From Brevibacillus sp051967035 (GTDB lineage Bacteria > Bacillota > Bacilli > Brevibacillales > Brevibacillaceae): a DNA stretch of 64,000 nucleotides. This document shows positions 17,448 through 26,629 of this stretch, piece by piece. Under the pieces are notes generated by a model. It saw only the letters and a program-made list of their open reading frames with translations. It was not told where the DNA came from and did not search any database. The DNA lies in the NCBI RefSeq assembly GCF_051967035.1, contig NZ_JBQCKK010000007.1, positions 62,001-126,000 of the forward strand, read 5' to 3'. Numbering within the stretch: the first letter of the stretch is position 1; each line of letters starts with the position of its first letter. A program made the translations under genes and the position numbers.

Positions 17448-17462
17448 CGCACCTGCGCTCGT

Positions 17463-18098
17463 CTATGTGCTTGGCATTTCATTCCAGAACGTGATGTCTT
17501 CCACATCCAGGCGGGTGGTGGGATGGCCTGGTTGCGCCGCTTTGCCGACAGCGATCAGCATAACGGTTTCGTAACGATCGGAAATGTGGAACGCCTCTTT
17601 GAACCTTTCGTCATGGTAGCCGCCCATCGGCACGGTGTCATAGCCACGCGCTTTTGCCACCAGCATGAATTGCATGGCGACCAGCCCGCCATCCACGAGA
17701 GCGACGTCCTTTATCTGGCTGCGTTCGCGATTTTCGTAGCGACGATGGATGTTGGCGATGAGAGTGGCCTTGGTCTCCTCCGTCATGTAGCCGGCGTCGA
17801 TGGCTTTCTGATAAATCTTCTCCGCCTGCTTGTAGCCCTCGTAGTCGGCCAGCACGGCGATGACAGCAGCCGCCTCGACGACCTGCTTCTGGTTGAACGC
17901 TATCGGGAGCAGCTTTTCTTTCAGCGCCTGGTCGTCAATGATGAGAAAGCGCCACGGCTGGAGATTGGAACTGGATGGTGCCAACGTCGCTTCGGCCACC
18001 ATCTGTTTCAGCTCGTCGCGGGAAATTTTCACTGTCGGATCGTAATGACGCACCGAGCGCCGCTCAGTAATAACCTCAAAAAAACCCTTTTTGTTCAT
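17463..18098 (-). CDS. Nitroreductase family protein
   Basis: A 211-residue FMN-dependent NAD(P)H oxidoreductase. The first FMN phosphate-binding motif ITERRSVRHYDP is at residues 7-18, SSNLQPWRFLII at about 43-54, and the second half has the PMGGYHDERFKEAFHI segment and LIAVGKAA. Start: ATG at 18098 with AAGGAG 12 bases upstream; the in-frame ATG at 18110 directly abuts that site and is unlikely. Probably a single-gene transcript ending at 17412-17447. Natural substrate cannot be inferred. Confidence 0.88.
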   Translation of the reverse strand: MNKKGFFEVITERRSVRHYDPTVKISRDELKQMVAEATLAPSSSNLQPWRFLIIDDQALKEKLLPIAFNQKQVVEAAAVIAVLADYEGYKQAEKIYQKAIDAGYMTEETKATLIANIHRRYENRERSQIKDVALVDGGLVAMQFMLVAKARGYDTVPMGGYHDERFKEAFHISDRYETVMLIAVGKAAQPGHPTTRLDVEDITFWNEMPST

Positions 18099-18214
18099 GA
18101 CTCGTTCCATCTCCTTGCTCCTCCAATCAGAAAGTAACTACCTTTTTGTAGGTCAAACAGGAAGTGTTCAAACTTTATCATAGCTGCCCATATTTTGGCA
18201 ATCCTTCGAACTGC

Positions 18215-18290
18215 AAAAAAACGCTTTGGCGCAGACCATGCACTCGTACTGAACACGTACAGGTGCATGGACCAGAACCAAAGCGTTTTG
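18215..18290 (-). terminator. Long hairpin terminator of the parE-parC transcript
   Basis: AAAACGCTTTGG pairs with CCAAAGCGTTTT, and inside it CCATGCAC pairs with GTGCATGG, giving a long two-part stem. The minus-strand copy ends in T residues. It lies about 25 bases beyond the stop of the last gene of the topoisomerase IV operon. Confidence 0.75.
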
Positions 18291-18313
18291 CGATGTGTGC
18301 CTAGCCTATTTGC

Positions 18314-18640
18314 TTACACAGGAGAAAACGCCGACAGGACGGCAGGCTGCCTTACCGTTTCCTTGTTCGGCAGCTCCACGATGAGGGTTCCGCTGTCCCC
18401 ATCTTCGCCGCCTTCCCAGTGCAGCGCGAATGGCTTGCGCTGGAAAGCGTCGTTCTCATCGAGACTCGCCAGCATCTTTTTCAGCGTGTCTGCCGTCACC
18501 GGAACCGGGACGCTGGGGCCTTCCTCCTGCGGAAGCGAGAGCAGCTTGGGGGCGTCTTCAAAATACTGAACTGTATCGAGCAAAAGCGACACCTGCTGCC
18601 AGCTCAACGGAGATACAAAAGCTTCAAACGGAGTTGCCAT
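18314..18640 (-). CDS. Hypothetical protein downstream of parC
   Basis: A 108-residue protein starting MATPFEAFVSPLSWQQVSLL. I do not recognise the family. It is mostly acidic and alpha/beta (ADTLKKMLASLDENDAFQ, then FALHWEGGED and GTLIVELPN). A GAAGGAATG site precedes ATG at 18640, and the gene begins seven bases after the parC stop, so it is co-transcribed with and translationally close to topoisomerase IV. The longer frame opening at 18796 overlaps parC in another frame and is not credible. No membrane segment. Confidence 0.65.
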   Translation of the reverse strand: MATPFEAFVSPLSWQQVSLLLDTVQYFEDAPKLLSLPQEEGPSVPVPVTADTLKKMLASLDENDAFQRKPFALHWEGGEDGDSGTLIVELPNKETVRQPAVLSAFSPV

Positions 18641-18647
18641 TTTTCCA

Positions 18648-21197
18648 TCATTCCTTCTCTTCGCCAGGCGCGAGATCGAACAAAGTGACAGGCGCGGCTG
18701 TCCCCTTCTGTTGCGCACTCGCGGATTCGCCCTCTCCAGAGCCTTTCCCTGGGTCTTCTTTTGATTCTTCTGTCGGCAGGACGGGTTCGAATACAACGGA
18801 TCGGACGCCGCCTTCCACCAGGTGGCGGCCTATGCCGCCCTGCTCGCTGACGTTGACCAGGCTCGAGTCGACCAGCATCCATTCGTTTTGCGCCGTCCAC
18901 GCGTACACCGTCTCGTCGATGAAGACGGCGACGAGCTGGTGCGGGTGACTTTTGCGCTTGCGAATCAGTTGTACGCCTTTGCCTGCCCGGCCTTGCTGCG
19001 GAATCGCCGCGATGGCTGTCCGTTTGACGACCCCTTCGGCCGTCAGCAGGGTAAAGACGCGGTTGTCTTCTTCCTCGATCGGGAGCATGGTGAGGACGGC
19101 ATCGCCTGGCGCAAGCGTAATCGCCTTGACGCCGCTGGACGCGCGGCCGGTCGGGCTGACTTCACTCTGCAGGAAGCGAATCCCCATCCCGTCTCGGGTC
19201 GCGCCCAACAAGCCGCCTGATTCCCCCGTCACGAACACATGGACGAATTCGTCATCTTCTGCTTTCAGCTTGGCGGCCACCAGCGCGCTGGAGCGATTCG
19301 TCTCGTATTCGGACAGCGCGGTCTTTTTGATCAGGCCGTTTTTGCTGACGTGGTACACATAGAGCGGCTGTTTGAAGTTCTCGATAATCGTAAAACCGAC
19401 GATGCGCTGATTTTTTTCCAGCGGAATGATGTTGACCAGCGCGGAACCGATATCCTTCCACTTGTCGTCCGGGAAAGCGTTGACCAGCGTAGCGAAATAT
19501 TTCCCGTCCTGCGTGAAGAACAGGGCGGTATGGGACGTATTGGCCTCCACGAAATAGCGAACCTTGTCCCCTTCCTTGACCCCGCACGTTTCCAGGGTTC
19601 CGCCCGCCGATTTGAAGGAGCGCGGGCTCGTCCGCTTGATATACCCTTCGTTGGTGAGCGTGACGATGCAATCTTCCGCATTGATCTGCATCGCGATATC
19701 GATCTTGATTTCCTCGATTTCTCCCTGGATTTCCGTCAGGCGCTCTTCCGCGTATTTTTTCTTGATTTCGTTCAGTTCGCCTGTAATGACCTGGATCAGC
19801 CTTTTTTCGCTGGCCAGGATCGCCTGAAGCTCCTCGATCTCTTTTACCAACGACGCCAGTTCCTTTTCCAGCTTGACGATGTCCAGACGCGTCAGGGAGG
19901 CGAGCTGAATGCTCAAAATCGCATCGGCCTGCTCATCTGTGAAGCCGTATTGCTCCATGATGTTTTTCTTGGCGTCGGCCCGGTCTTCGGAATCCATGAT
20001 CGTATCGACGATTTGACGCAAAATCGATTTGGCGCGAATCAGCCCCTCGACGATATGCTTGCGTGTGCTCTTGCGCTCCAGGTCGTACTGACAGCGATTC
20101 GTCACGACTTCCTTCTGGTGGTCGATATACGCGCCGAGCAACCCCTTGAGTCCCATCTGGCGGATGGTTCCCTGGTGAATCACGTTCATGTTGTAGTTGT
20201 AGTAAATTTGCAGGTCGGTGTTTTTGTACAGGTAATTCAGAATCGCCCGTTCATCGGCTTCCTTGCGAATGTCGACGACGATGCGGACCTTGTTCATTTC
20301 CGCTTCCTTGCGCCCTGTCTCATCGCGGACAGCTAGCGCCCCTTCGATTTTGCGGTCCATGACCAGTTCGTCTATTTGCGCGACCAGCTTGGATTTGACC
20401 ACTTCGTAAGGGATTTCGGAGATGACGATCTTTTTCACTTTCCCGCCTTTTGGCTCTTCCGTGTGGGTTTTCGCGCGAATGATGAACTGGCCGCGGCCTG
20501 TCTCAAACGCCTTGCGGATACCCGACACCCCTTGGACGATGCCTCCGGTCGGAAAATCCGGTCCTTTGACATGCTTCATCAGTTCGTCGAGCGAGATGTC
20601 CGGATTTTTCATCTGCGCGATCGCCGCGTCAATGACTTCCCCGAGGTTGTGGGTCGGAATATCGGTGGCAAAACCGACGGCGATCCCGGAAGCGCCGTTT
20701 ACCAGCAGGTTCGGAAAGCGCGACGGCAACACAGCCGGCTGCTGGGCCGAGTTGTCGTAGTTCGGGATGAAGGTGACGGTGTTTTTTTCAATGTCGCGCA
20801 AAAGCTCGTTGGCCAAAGGAGACAGTCTGGACTCCGTGTAACGCATCGCCGCAGGCGGATCGGCGTCCAGGCTACCGAAGTTGCCGTGTCCTTGAATCAG
20901 CACCTGGCGCATTTTCCACCATTGCGCCATGCGCACCATCGTCTCGTAAATCGCCGCATCGCCGTGCGGATGGTACGTACCCATGACGTACCCGACTGTT
21001 TTCGCCGATTTGCGGTACGGCTTGTCGTGCGTATTGCCTTCCTGGTACATCGCGTACAAAATGCGGCGTTGTACCGGCTTCAAGCCATCGCGGGCGTCAG
21101 GAATCGCGCGGGAGAGAATAACCAGGTTGGCGTAGTCCCCGAACCGCTTGCCCATGATTTCCGCGAAGCTCTGGTTTATGATCTGATTGGAAAACAT
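18648..21197 (-). CDS. parC: DNA topoisomerase IV subunit A
   Basis: An 849-residue type IIA topoisomerase breakage-reunion subunit that decatenates chromosomes. Seen: the VILSRAIPDARDGLKPVQRRILYAM opening, MGTYHPHGDAAIYE, the active-site Tyr in AAMRYTESRLSPLA, the tower/coiled-coil region (about 420-480) and C-terminal beta-propeller blades (from about 500). An acidic, disordered tail (ESKEDPGKGSGEGESASAQQ) ends the protein. It follows parE by two bases. The pairing with a ParE-type partner away from recF and dnaN supports parC rather than gyrA. Confidence 0.93.
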   Translation of the reverse strand: MFSNQIINQSFAEIMGKRFGDYANLVILSRAIPDARDGLKPVQRRILYAMYQEGNTHDKPYRKSAKTVGYVMGTYHPHGDAAIYETMVRMAQWWKMRQVLIQGHGNFGSLDADPPAAMRYTESRLSPLANELLRDIEKNTVTFIPNYDNSAQQPAVLPSRFPNLLVNGASGIAVGFATDIPTHNLGEVIDAAIAQMKNPDISLDELMKHVKGPDFPTGGIVQGVSGIRKAFETGRGQFIIRAKTHTEEPKGGKVKKIVISEIPYEVVKSKLVAQIDELVMDRKIEGALAVRDETGRKEAEMNKVRIVVDIRKEADERAILNYLYKNTDLQIYYNYNMNVIHQGTIRQMGLKGLLGAYIDHQKEVVTNRCQYDLERKSTRKHIVEGLIRAKSILRQIVDTIMDSEDRADAKKNIMEQYGFTDEQADAILSIQLASLTRLDIVKLEKELASLVKEIEELQAILASEKRLIQVITGELNEIKKKYAEERLTEIQGEIEEIKIDIAMQINAEDCIVTLTNEGYIKRTSPRSFKSAGGTLETCGVKEGDKVRYFVEANTSHTALFFTQDGKYFATLVNAFPDDKWKDIGSALVNIIPLEKNQRIVGFTIIENFKQPLYVYHVSKNGLIKKTALSEYETNRSSALVAAKLKAEDDEFVHVFVTGESGGLLGATRDGMGIRFLQSEVSPTGRASSGVKAITLAPGDAVLTMLPIEEEDNRVFTLLTAEGVVKRTAIAAIPQQGRAGKGVQLIRKRKSHPHQLVAVFIDETVYAWTAQNEWMLVDSSLVNVSEQGGIGRHLVEGGVRSVVFEPVLPTEESKEDPGKGSGEGESASAQQKGTAAPVTLFDLAPGEEKE

Positions 21198-21199
21198 GC

Positions 21200-23170
21200 T
21201 TATTCATCCTCTCCCACTTCGAAGGTAACGTGGTTCTCGATCCACTCGCGGCGCGGAGGCACCTTGTCCCCCATCAAAACCGTCACGAGCTTTTCACAGT
21301 GAGCGAGGTCTTCCAGCTCGACTTTAATCAGTTTGCGCGTCTCCGGGTTCATCGTCGTTTCCCACAGTTGATCGGCGTTCATCTCGCCCAACCCTTTGTA
21401 GCGCTGTACTTCGGCGCCGCGCCCGACCCGTTTTAACGCCTGCTCCAGCTCCTGGTCGCTCCAGCAGTAGATTGACTCCGTCTGCTTGCCCTTCACCTGC
21501 TTTTTCACCTGATACAACGGCGGCTGGGCGATGTACAGATGGCCGGCTGCGATCATCGGACGCATGTAGCGGAAGAAGAACGTGAGCAAAAGCGTCTGGA
21601 TGTGGGAACCGTCGACGTCCGCATCGGACATGATAATGACTTTGTCGAACGCGCAGTTTTTGATATCGAAGTCTTCGCCGATGTCCGTCTCCAGCACTTC
21701 CAGAATCGTCCGGAATTCTTCGTTCGCCAATACTTCGGACAACTTGGCCTTTTCCGTATTCAACGGTTTTCCCCGCAGCGAAAACAGCGCCTGAAACTCG
21801 GAGTTGCGCGCCTGCTTTGCGGAGCCGCCCGCAGAGTCGCCCTCGACGAGAAACAGCTCATTGCGTTTGGAATCCCGGTACTGCGGCGGCGTGAATTTTT
21901 CCGAAATCGATTTGCGCTTTTTGGCGGTCTTGCCTTTCTTGTCTCCGCGCAGAGCCTCGCGCTGTTTGCGCAGCTCCTCGCGAATTTCAGCGGAGCGCAA
22001 TGCCTTGTCGATCAAAAGCTTGCCTATTTCCGGATTTTCCTCGAGGAAGAAGCCCAGCTTCTCGGAGACAATTTGCTCGACAATCGTCCGCGCTTCTTCG
22101 TTCCCCAGCTTGTCCTTGGTTTGGGACTCGAACTGGACATCCGCCATTTGCAATGACAGCACACCGAGGAAACCTTCCCGCAAATCATTTCCCGTCAAGT
22201 TCGGGTCTTTGTCCTTCAAATACCCTTTTTTCCGTGCAAACTCATTGAATATCCGGGTCGTTCCGTTGCGGAAGCCGGTGACGTGCGTACCGCCGTCTGT
22301 CGTCACAATCGAGTTGACGTAGGAGACGAGCGTCTCCGCATAGCCGTCGTTGTACTGAAAAGCCAGCTCGACGTAGACGTTGTCTTTTTCCCCTTCAAAG
22401 TAAACGATCGGGTGCAGCGTGTTTTTTCCCTCATTCAAGTAGGAAACGTACGATTTCAGGCCGTCTTCGAAGTAAAATTCTTCCCGCTTTTTCTCCGGGC
22501 CGCGCTCGTCAATCAGCACCATGCGCAGTTTCTTGAGCAAAAACGCCGTTTCGCGGAAACGGTCGCGAATCGTTTCGTAGTCAAAGCGCGCGCTGCCAAA
22601 GATCGCCTCATCCGGCAGGAAGCGGACCGTGGTGCCCGTCCTTTTGGTCGTGCCGATCACTTCCAGGTCGGTAACCGGCTTGCCGACATGCTCGATCCCT
22701 TTTTCGTCGACCACGTAGGCAAAGCGCTGCTTGTGGATTTTGCCGTCCCGGTGAATTTCGACTTCCAGCCATTTGGACAAGGCCACGACGACACTGGAAC
22801 CTACGCCGTGCAAGCCGCCGCTCTTTTTATAGCCGCCGCCGCCGAATTTTCCTCCGGCGTGGAGCGTCGTAAAAATGACTTCCGGAACAGGCCGTCCCGT
22901 TTTATGCATGCCCGTCGGAATCCCCCGGCCGTGGTCTTCGACGCTGACGCTGCCATCCTTGTACAACGTCACGATGATGGTATCATTGACGCCGGCCAAC
23001 GCCTCGTCCTTGGCATTGTCGACGATTTCCCACAGGAGATGGTGCAACCCTCTGCTTCCGGTAGAGCCTATGTACATCCCAGGACGCTTGCGGACGGCGA
23101 TCAGGCCCTCCAGCACCTGAATATCTTCTTCCGTATAGGTCAGTGTATGTAGTGTGTCTGCTTCCTTCAA
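21200..23170 (-). CDS. parE: DNA topoisomerase IV subunit B
   Basis: A 656-residue ATPase subunit of topoisomerase IV. Seen: VRKRPGMYIGSTG, the GHKL ATP-site EIVDNAKDEALAG and DHGRGIPTGMH, KSGGLHGVGSSVVVALS, the ATP-lid lysine FESQTKDKLGN, and the TOPRIM motifs VEGDSAGGSAKQAR and DADVDGSHI. Start: TTG at 23170 with AGGGGAG seven bases upstream; the frame extends upstream to 23233 without a site. First gene of parE-parC with the small gene at 18314. Confidence 0.93.
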   Translation of the reverse strand: MKEADTLHTLTYTEEDIQVLEGLIAVRKRPGMYIGSTGSRGLHHLLWEIVDNAKDEALAGVNDTIIVTLYKDGSVSVEDHGRGIPTGMHKTGRPVPEVIFTTLHAGGKFGGGGYKKSGGLHGVGSSVVVALSKWLEVEIHRDGKIHKQRFAYVVDEKGIEHVGKPVTDLEVIGTTKRTGTTVRFLPDEAIFGSARFDYETIRDRFRETAFLLKKLRMVLIDERGPEKKREEFYFEDGLKSYVSYLNEGKNTLHPIVYFEGEKDNVYVELAFQYNDGYAETLVSYVNSIVTTDGGTHVTGFRNGTTRIFNEFARKKGYLKDKDPNLTGNDLREGFLGVLSLQMADVQFESQTKDKLGNEEARTIVEQIVSEKLGFFLEENPEIGKLLIDKALRSAEIREELRKQREALRGDKKGKTAKKRKSISEKFTPPQYRDSKRNELFLVEGDSAGGSAKQARNSEFQALFSLRGKPLNTEKAKLSEVLANEEFRTILEVLETDIGEDFDIKNCAFDKVIIMSDADVDGSHIQTLLLTFFFRYMRPMIAAGHLYIAQPPLYQVKKQVKGKQTESIYCWSDQELEQALKRVGRGAEVQRYKGLGEMNADQLWETTMNPETRKLIKVELEDLAHCEKLVTVLMGDKVPPRREWIENHVTFEVGEDE

Positions 23171-23678
23171 TCGCGCTCTCCCCTCTACTTTTCGAAAAGC
23201 GTCCAAAACAAGCCTTCGTTTTGGTAACCGCACAGGTCATCGCCTTGCTTTTTGCCAAACATCCTTTCTGTCCGAAAGGGAATATTTCACAAAAAGCGAA
23301 CACTTAATCGCTATTGTACCGTATGCTTCCCATAGTATTCAACGCCAGTCGCAAAATGAGGCAAAAAAACCACCCCGCCCCTAGCGAGATGGCCGATCCT
23401 GCACAGTATTCCTCGTTCCACTGGCGTCAGGCCAAATCGACTTCAGCCCAAGCATATGACGGGTTCAGCATCCGTATAGCGCTTCAAGCAACGCAAGGAC
23501 CAAGACAACCAGCCTTGCTCCTCTTCTTACCTTCATTTCTTGCTTGTTTGGAAAATCCCTGCTCGCCCCGCGCAATTTCTTCCGGCTTTCTCGCGCAACT
23601 ATTTCCATTCATTGATCCCGTTTTAGCGGGCACCCTATGAGAGCATCGATTCCTGAGGCGACATAGGGGGGAATAACG
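23171..23678. other. Intergenic region between parE and the stress protein gene
   Basis: About 500 bases separate two divergent genes. The part near parE carries the promoter at 23313-23342. The plus-strand half has a short stem (CCCG and CGGG around TTTTAG at about 23614) and no T-tract. I found no sigma-B-like -35/-10 pair before the stress protein and no RNA gene. Confidence 0.45.
23313..23342 (-). promoter_or_regulatory. Sigma-A promoter of parE-parC
   Basis: On the minus strand TTGAAT (23337-23342) and TACAAT (23313-23318) are separated by 18 bases. It lies about 140 bases upstream of the parE start codon. Confidence 0.5.
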
Positions 23679-24056
23679 TTGATAAGTGCAACCAAGCCGT
23701 TTGTCAAGTTTCATCGGTACGATCAGGAGCTGGTTTCGGACATTCAGGCGTTGAATTCGTCCGGCTACCATAAGGATGACATTTGGGTACTGAAGTGGAA
23801 TCCCGATAAAAACCACTCGAATCAACGCGACAATTTTTATAAATACAGTACGCATTTTGAAAGCGCGGTAGGCGATATCGACAGCAAGGCCCACTTCTTT
23901 GACAACGGCGGCGAGGAGCTGCGCACCCGACTGGAAAAGCTTGGGCTGACCAAGGATGAATGCTCCGCCCTGGTCAGGGAGCTGCAAGAGACGGACTACA
24001 CCTGCCTTTTGGTCGTCCGCGACCTGAAAGACAACATCATCAAAATGAACGACTGA
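23679..24056 (+). CDS. General stress protein 17M-like (YflT family)
   Basis: A 125-residue cytosolic protein. Residues 15-40 (DQELVSDIQALNSSGYHKDDIWVLK) match the general stress protein 17M pattern in which an index helix and GY.xDDI.VL strand are conserved. The second half is a helix-rich extension typical of the family (EELRTRLEKLGLTKDECSALVRELQETDYTCLLVV). Start is TTG with AGGGGGG eight bases upstream. Function is unknown in the family; some members are sigma-B controlled in Bacillus. Confidence 0.75.
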   Translation: MISATKPFVKFHRYDQELVSDIQALNSSGYHKDDIWVLKWNPDKNHSNQRDNFYKYSTHFESAVGDIDSKAHFFDNGGEELRTRLEKLGLTKDECSALVRELQETDYTCLLVVRDLKDNIIKMND

Positions 24057-24110
24057 GCCGCGACCTCCGGAAGCGGGGCGTTCGCCAAGCGATTGGCGTA
24101 GCTCGTGCAA

Positions 24111-24155
24111 AAAAGCCGCTGCCCGGTTTTCTCAACCTGGGCAGCGGCCTTTGCT
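24111..24155. terminator. Bidirectional terminator between convergent small genes
   Basis: GCCGCTGCCC pairs perfectly with GGGCAGCGGC around a 14-base loop, between the convergent genes ending at 24056 and 24159. Confidence 0.85.
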
Positions 24156-24158
24156 TTC

Positions 24159-24500
24159 TTATTCGCCTTTGTCGATCAGTTCAATGCCTTCCAGAACCTC
24201 GTTCAGCTTTGCGTACACAGCGCCTTCCTCGGCTTCTTCCAAAGGTACCATTTCGCCGCCGTCGATCTGGAATACGAAGATGTCCACTTCTTCATCCAGT
24301 TCTTCTTCGGCTTCCTCGTCTTCGAGCGCTTCGGTCAAGGCAATATATTCTTTACCGTTCAGGTCGAACATCGCCACTACTTCAAAATCACCCAACGGTT
24401 CACCGTTTTCGTCGTCCAGCGTAATGATATCGCCCAATTCGAGGTCTTTGTTATCTTCTGTCAATGCGTTCACGTCCTTATGCGGATATTGGTTCACCAT
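24159..24500 (-). CDS. DUF1292 family protein (YrzB-like)
   Basis: A 113-residue acidic protein of the DUF1292 family. The core reads ITLDDENGEPLGDFEVVAMFD then KEYIALTEALED, with a glutamate-rich segment and IFVFQIDGGEMVPL. These features match Bacillus YrzB, found near ruvX and alaS in other genomes. I chose ATG at 24500; the frame begins at 24611 with nothing supportive upstream. Function unknown. Confidence 0.75.
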   Translation of the reverse strand: MVNQYPHKDVNALTEDNKDLELGDIITLDDENGEPLGDFEVVAMFDLNGKEYIALTEALEDEEAEEELDEEVDIFVFQIDGGEMVPLEEAEEGAVYAKLNEVLEGIELIDKGE

Positions 24501-24590
24501 CCCATCATACCGTTTTTTTCCCCCAGAAGCAAACAGGCGAATGGCGTGATCGCATAGCCCCTGTATCCCGAAGGGCGCAGCTTTCTTTAT

Positions 24591-24621
24591 AAAAAAACAA
24601 CCTACCGCCATGGCAGGTTGT
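24591..24621 (-). terminator. Terminator after the ABC transporter operon
   Basis: On the minus strand ACAACCTGCC and GGTAGGTTGT pair around a short loop and are followed by a T-tract. It lies just beyond the gene ending at 24629, the end of the ECF-sigma operon. Confidence 0.7.
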
Positions 24622-24628
24622 CCGCTTG

Positions 24629-24802
24629 TTACTCGTTATACGCTTGAAGCACGCCTTTTTCCAGCAAAAACGCTTCTTCGGCTTGCAGAATCGTAATGAT
24701 CGCTTCACGCTGCACGTACATGCCCGCAGAAGCCAGACGACTCTCGATGGATCGGAGCAGTTCCTCGAAATCAATAATTTGCACTTCTTCCTGTTTGCTC
24801 AC
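24629..24802 (-). CDS. Small hypothetical protein at the end of the ABC operon
   Basis: A 57-residue protein (start VSKQEEVQIIDFEELLRSIE, then ASAGMYVQREAIITILQAEEAFLLEKGVL). I do not recognise it. It is helical and soluble. GTG at 24802 has GGGAGG seven bases upstream; the frame opens at 24850 and would overlap the ABC permease gene. It is the last gene on the strand before the terminator, so it may be part of that operon or have its own promoter. Confidence 0.6.
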   Translation of the reverse strand: MSKQEEVQIIDFEELLRSIESRLASAGMYVQREAIITILQAEEAFLLEKGVLQAYNE

Positions 24803-24833
24803 CAAAAGACCTCCCTTTTCCCACACATCCCCT

Positions 24834-25700
24834 TCATTGTACACGAACATCCCCTTTCTTCCAACTCCACCATTTTCGCCGGATCGGCTTGAGCAAATAC
24901 GCGCTCCACACCATCAGGAAGAGTCCGAGCGCGACGTAAAAGCAGGAAAAGAACAGCCACGGCGAAAAGGCGAGCTGCTCGGAGTGGTCCAGCGACTCTC
25001 CCAGGATGCCAAACAGGACAATGACCGGATTGATGCTCGCCAGCACTTGCAGCTCAGGCAAATTCCAGACGTTCTGATCCGGGTACCTGTCCGGGTAGCT
25101 TTGCTGTAGCCATTCGCCGAGGAAAAAAAACAACAAACCGGTTCCGACGACGAAAAAGAAGGCGATCCCGTACGAGGTAATCGTACTGACCGAGGTGCGC
25201 TTGCTCCAGGTGGAGCAAAACACTCCAAGCGAACCCAAAAAGAACATGTGCACGGCCAAAAACAGCAAAAGCTGCGCCATCTGCTCGGGTGACACGCTCC
25301 CGTACAGCATGACGATACTGTACAGCGGCATGCAGGCTACGAGCAAAAGCATCGAAAAAGCCAGCGATGTAATCAGCTTGCTCCATACAATCGTGGCAGG
25401 CGACAGCTGCGTCGTCAGCAGGATCGGGAGCGTCTGCCGTTCGCGCTCGCCGCTGATGGCCCCCGCTGTCAAGGCTGGCGCGACAAAGCAGACCATCGCA
25501 AAATGAATCGTCGCCGAAATCAAAAACAGGCTGCGATTCTCGCCCAGCGCTTCCGCCCTGAGCGGGTCCGTCAGCAAAAAGCCGAGCGGAATTCCGCCCA
25601 TGACGAGCAGGTAAATCGCCAGAATGCACACGGTTTTTCGGGAGCGGAACCGCTCGCGCATTTCTTTTACGAGAAGCGGATTGAAAAGGAAGCCGTTCAT
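24834..25700 (-). CDS. ABC transporter permease
   Basis: A 288-residue membrane protein with six predicted helices, starting LVKEMRERFRSRKTVCILAIYLLVMGGIPL. The layout resembles the ABC-2-type permeases of the YxlG/NatB group. It overlaps the ATPase gene stop by four bases (25697-25700), so translation is coupled. Partner ATPase, a large membrane accessory protein, an anchored propeller protein and an ECF sigma factor lie upstream in one transcript. Transport direction is likely export; the substrate is unknown. Confidence 0.83.
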   Translation of the reverse strand: MNGFLFNPLLVKEMRERFRSRKTVCILAIYLLVMGGIPLGFLLTDPLRAEALGENRSLFLISATIHFAMVCFVAPALTAGAISGERERQTLPILLTTQLSPATIVWSKLITSLAFSMLLLVACMPLYSIVMLYGSVSPEQMAQLLLFLAVHMFFLGSLGVFCSTWSKRTSVSTITSYGIAFFFVVGTGLLFFFLGEWLQQSYPDRYPDQNVWNLPELQVLASINPVIVLFGILGESLDHSEQLAFSPWLFFSCFYVALGLFLMVWSAYLLKPIRRKWWSWKKGDVRVQ

Positions 25701-26629
25701 TCCATGCTGCCCCCTTCCGTAATCGCCAAAAATATGTCCTCCAAATTTCTCTTCGCGTCACCGTAGTAGACGACTGCCACCTGCTCGTCGATCAGCTCTT
25801 GCAATAGCTCTGCCTTTTGTTGCTCGGTGCCCTGGAACGAAAAGCGGAAGCCGCCTCCGCAGTCCTCCAGCTGGTTCACATGCGGGGAGCTTTCCAAAAG
25901 CAGCGCCGCTTTGTCGAGGTTGGAGAGCGCCCGAAGCTGCATGACGCTCCTGCCTGTCTGCCTGCTGGTTACTTCGTGGACGGAGCCGCACGCGATCAAT
26001 TTTCCCCGTTCCATCACGCCGATCTCATCGCACAGCTCGGCCAGCTCAGGCAAAATGTGCGAACTGATGAGGATGGTTTTGCCCATCTCCCGCAGTTGCT
26101 TGATGATCTCCCGCAGTTCGATCCGCGCCCGCGGGTCCAAACCAGACGCCGGTTCGTCCAGAATCAGAACCGCGGGATCATGGACGAGGCATCTCGCCAG
26201 CCCCAGGCGCTGCTGCATCCCTCGCGACAAGGAATCGACAAGCGCATCCGCTTTGTGCGCCAGATTGACCAGTTCCAGCAAATCGGCCACCAAGGAGCGC
26301 CTTTTGCGGGCGGGGATGTGAAAGGCCCCGGCGTAAAACTCCAAATATTCCACGGCCGTCAAGTTGTCGTACACGCCAAAAAAATCGGGCATGTAGCCAA
26401 GCGACTGGCGCACGCTGGCCGGGTCCTTGCGAACGTTGTAGCCGCAGACGTACGCCTCGCCCTCGCTTTGTTCAAGCAACGTGGACAATATCAGCATCGT
26501 CGTCGATTTCCCGGCGCCATTCGGGCCAATAAAGCCGAACACTTTTCCCGGCGCGATGGACAGATTCAGGTCCGTCAAGGCTTGCAGAGTGCCGTAGCGC
26601 TTCCCCAGATGCACGGTTTCAATTACCAT
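25697..26629 (-). CDS. ABC transporter ATP-binding protein
   Basis: A 310-residue ATPase. Walker A FIGPNGAGKST, Q-loop LGYMPDFFG, signature LSRGMQQRLGLARCL, Walker B AVLILDEPASGLDP and H-switch LISSHIL are all intact. The region after residue 210 is the regulatory extension typical of ABC-2-type exporters. I start it at 26629, where it overlaps the stop of the 743-residue gene by seven bases; the longer frame from 26785 would lie within that gene. It pairs with the permease at 24834. Confidence 0.88.
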   Translation of the reverse strand: MVIETVHLGKRYGTLQALTDLNLSIAPGKVFGFIGPNGAGKSTTMLILSTLLEQSEGEAYVCGYNVRKDPASVRQSLGYMPDFFGVYDNLTAVEYLEFYAGAFHIPARKRRSLVADLLELVNLAHKADALVDSLSRGMQQRLGLARCLVHDPAVLILDEPASGLDPRARIELREIIKQLREMGKTILISSHILPELAELCDEIGVMERGKLIACGSVHEVTSRQTGRSVMQLRALSNLDKAALLLESSPHVNQLEDCGGGFRFSFQGTEQQKAELLQELIDEQVAVVYYGDAKRNLEDIFLAITEGGSME

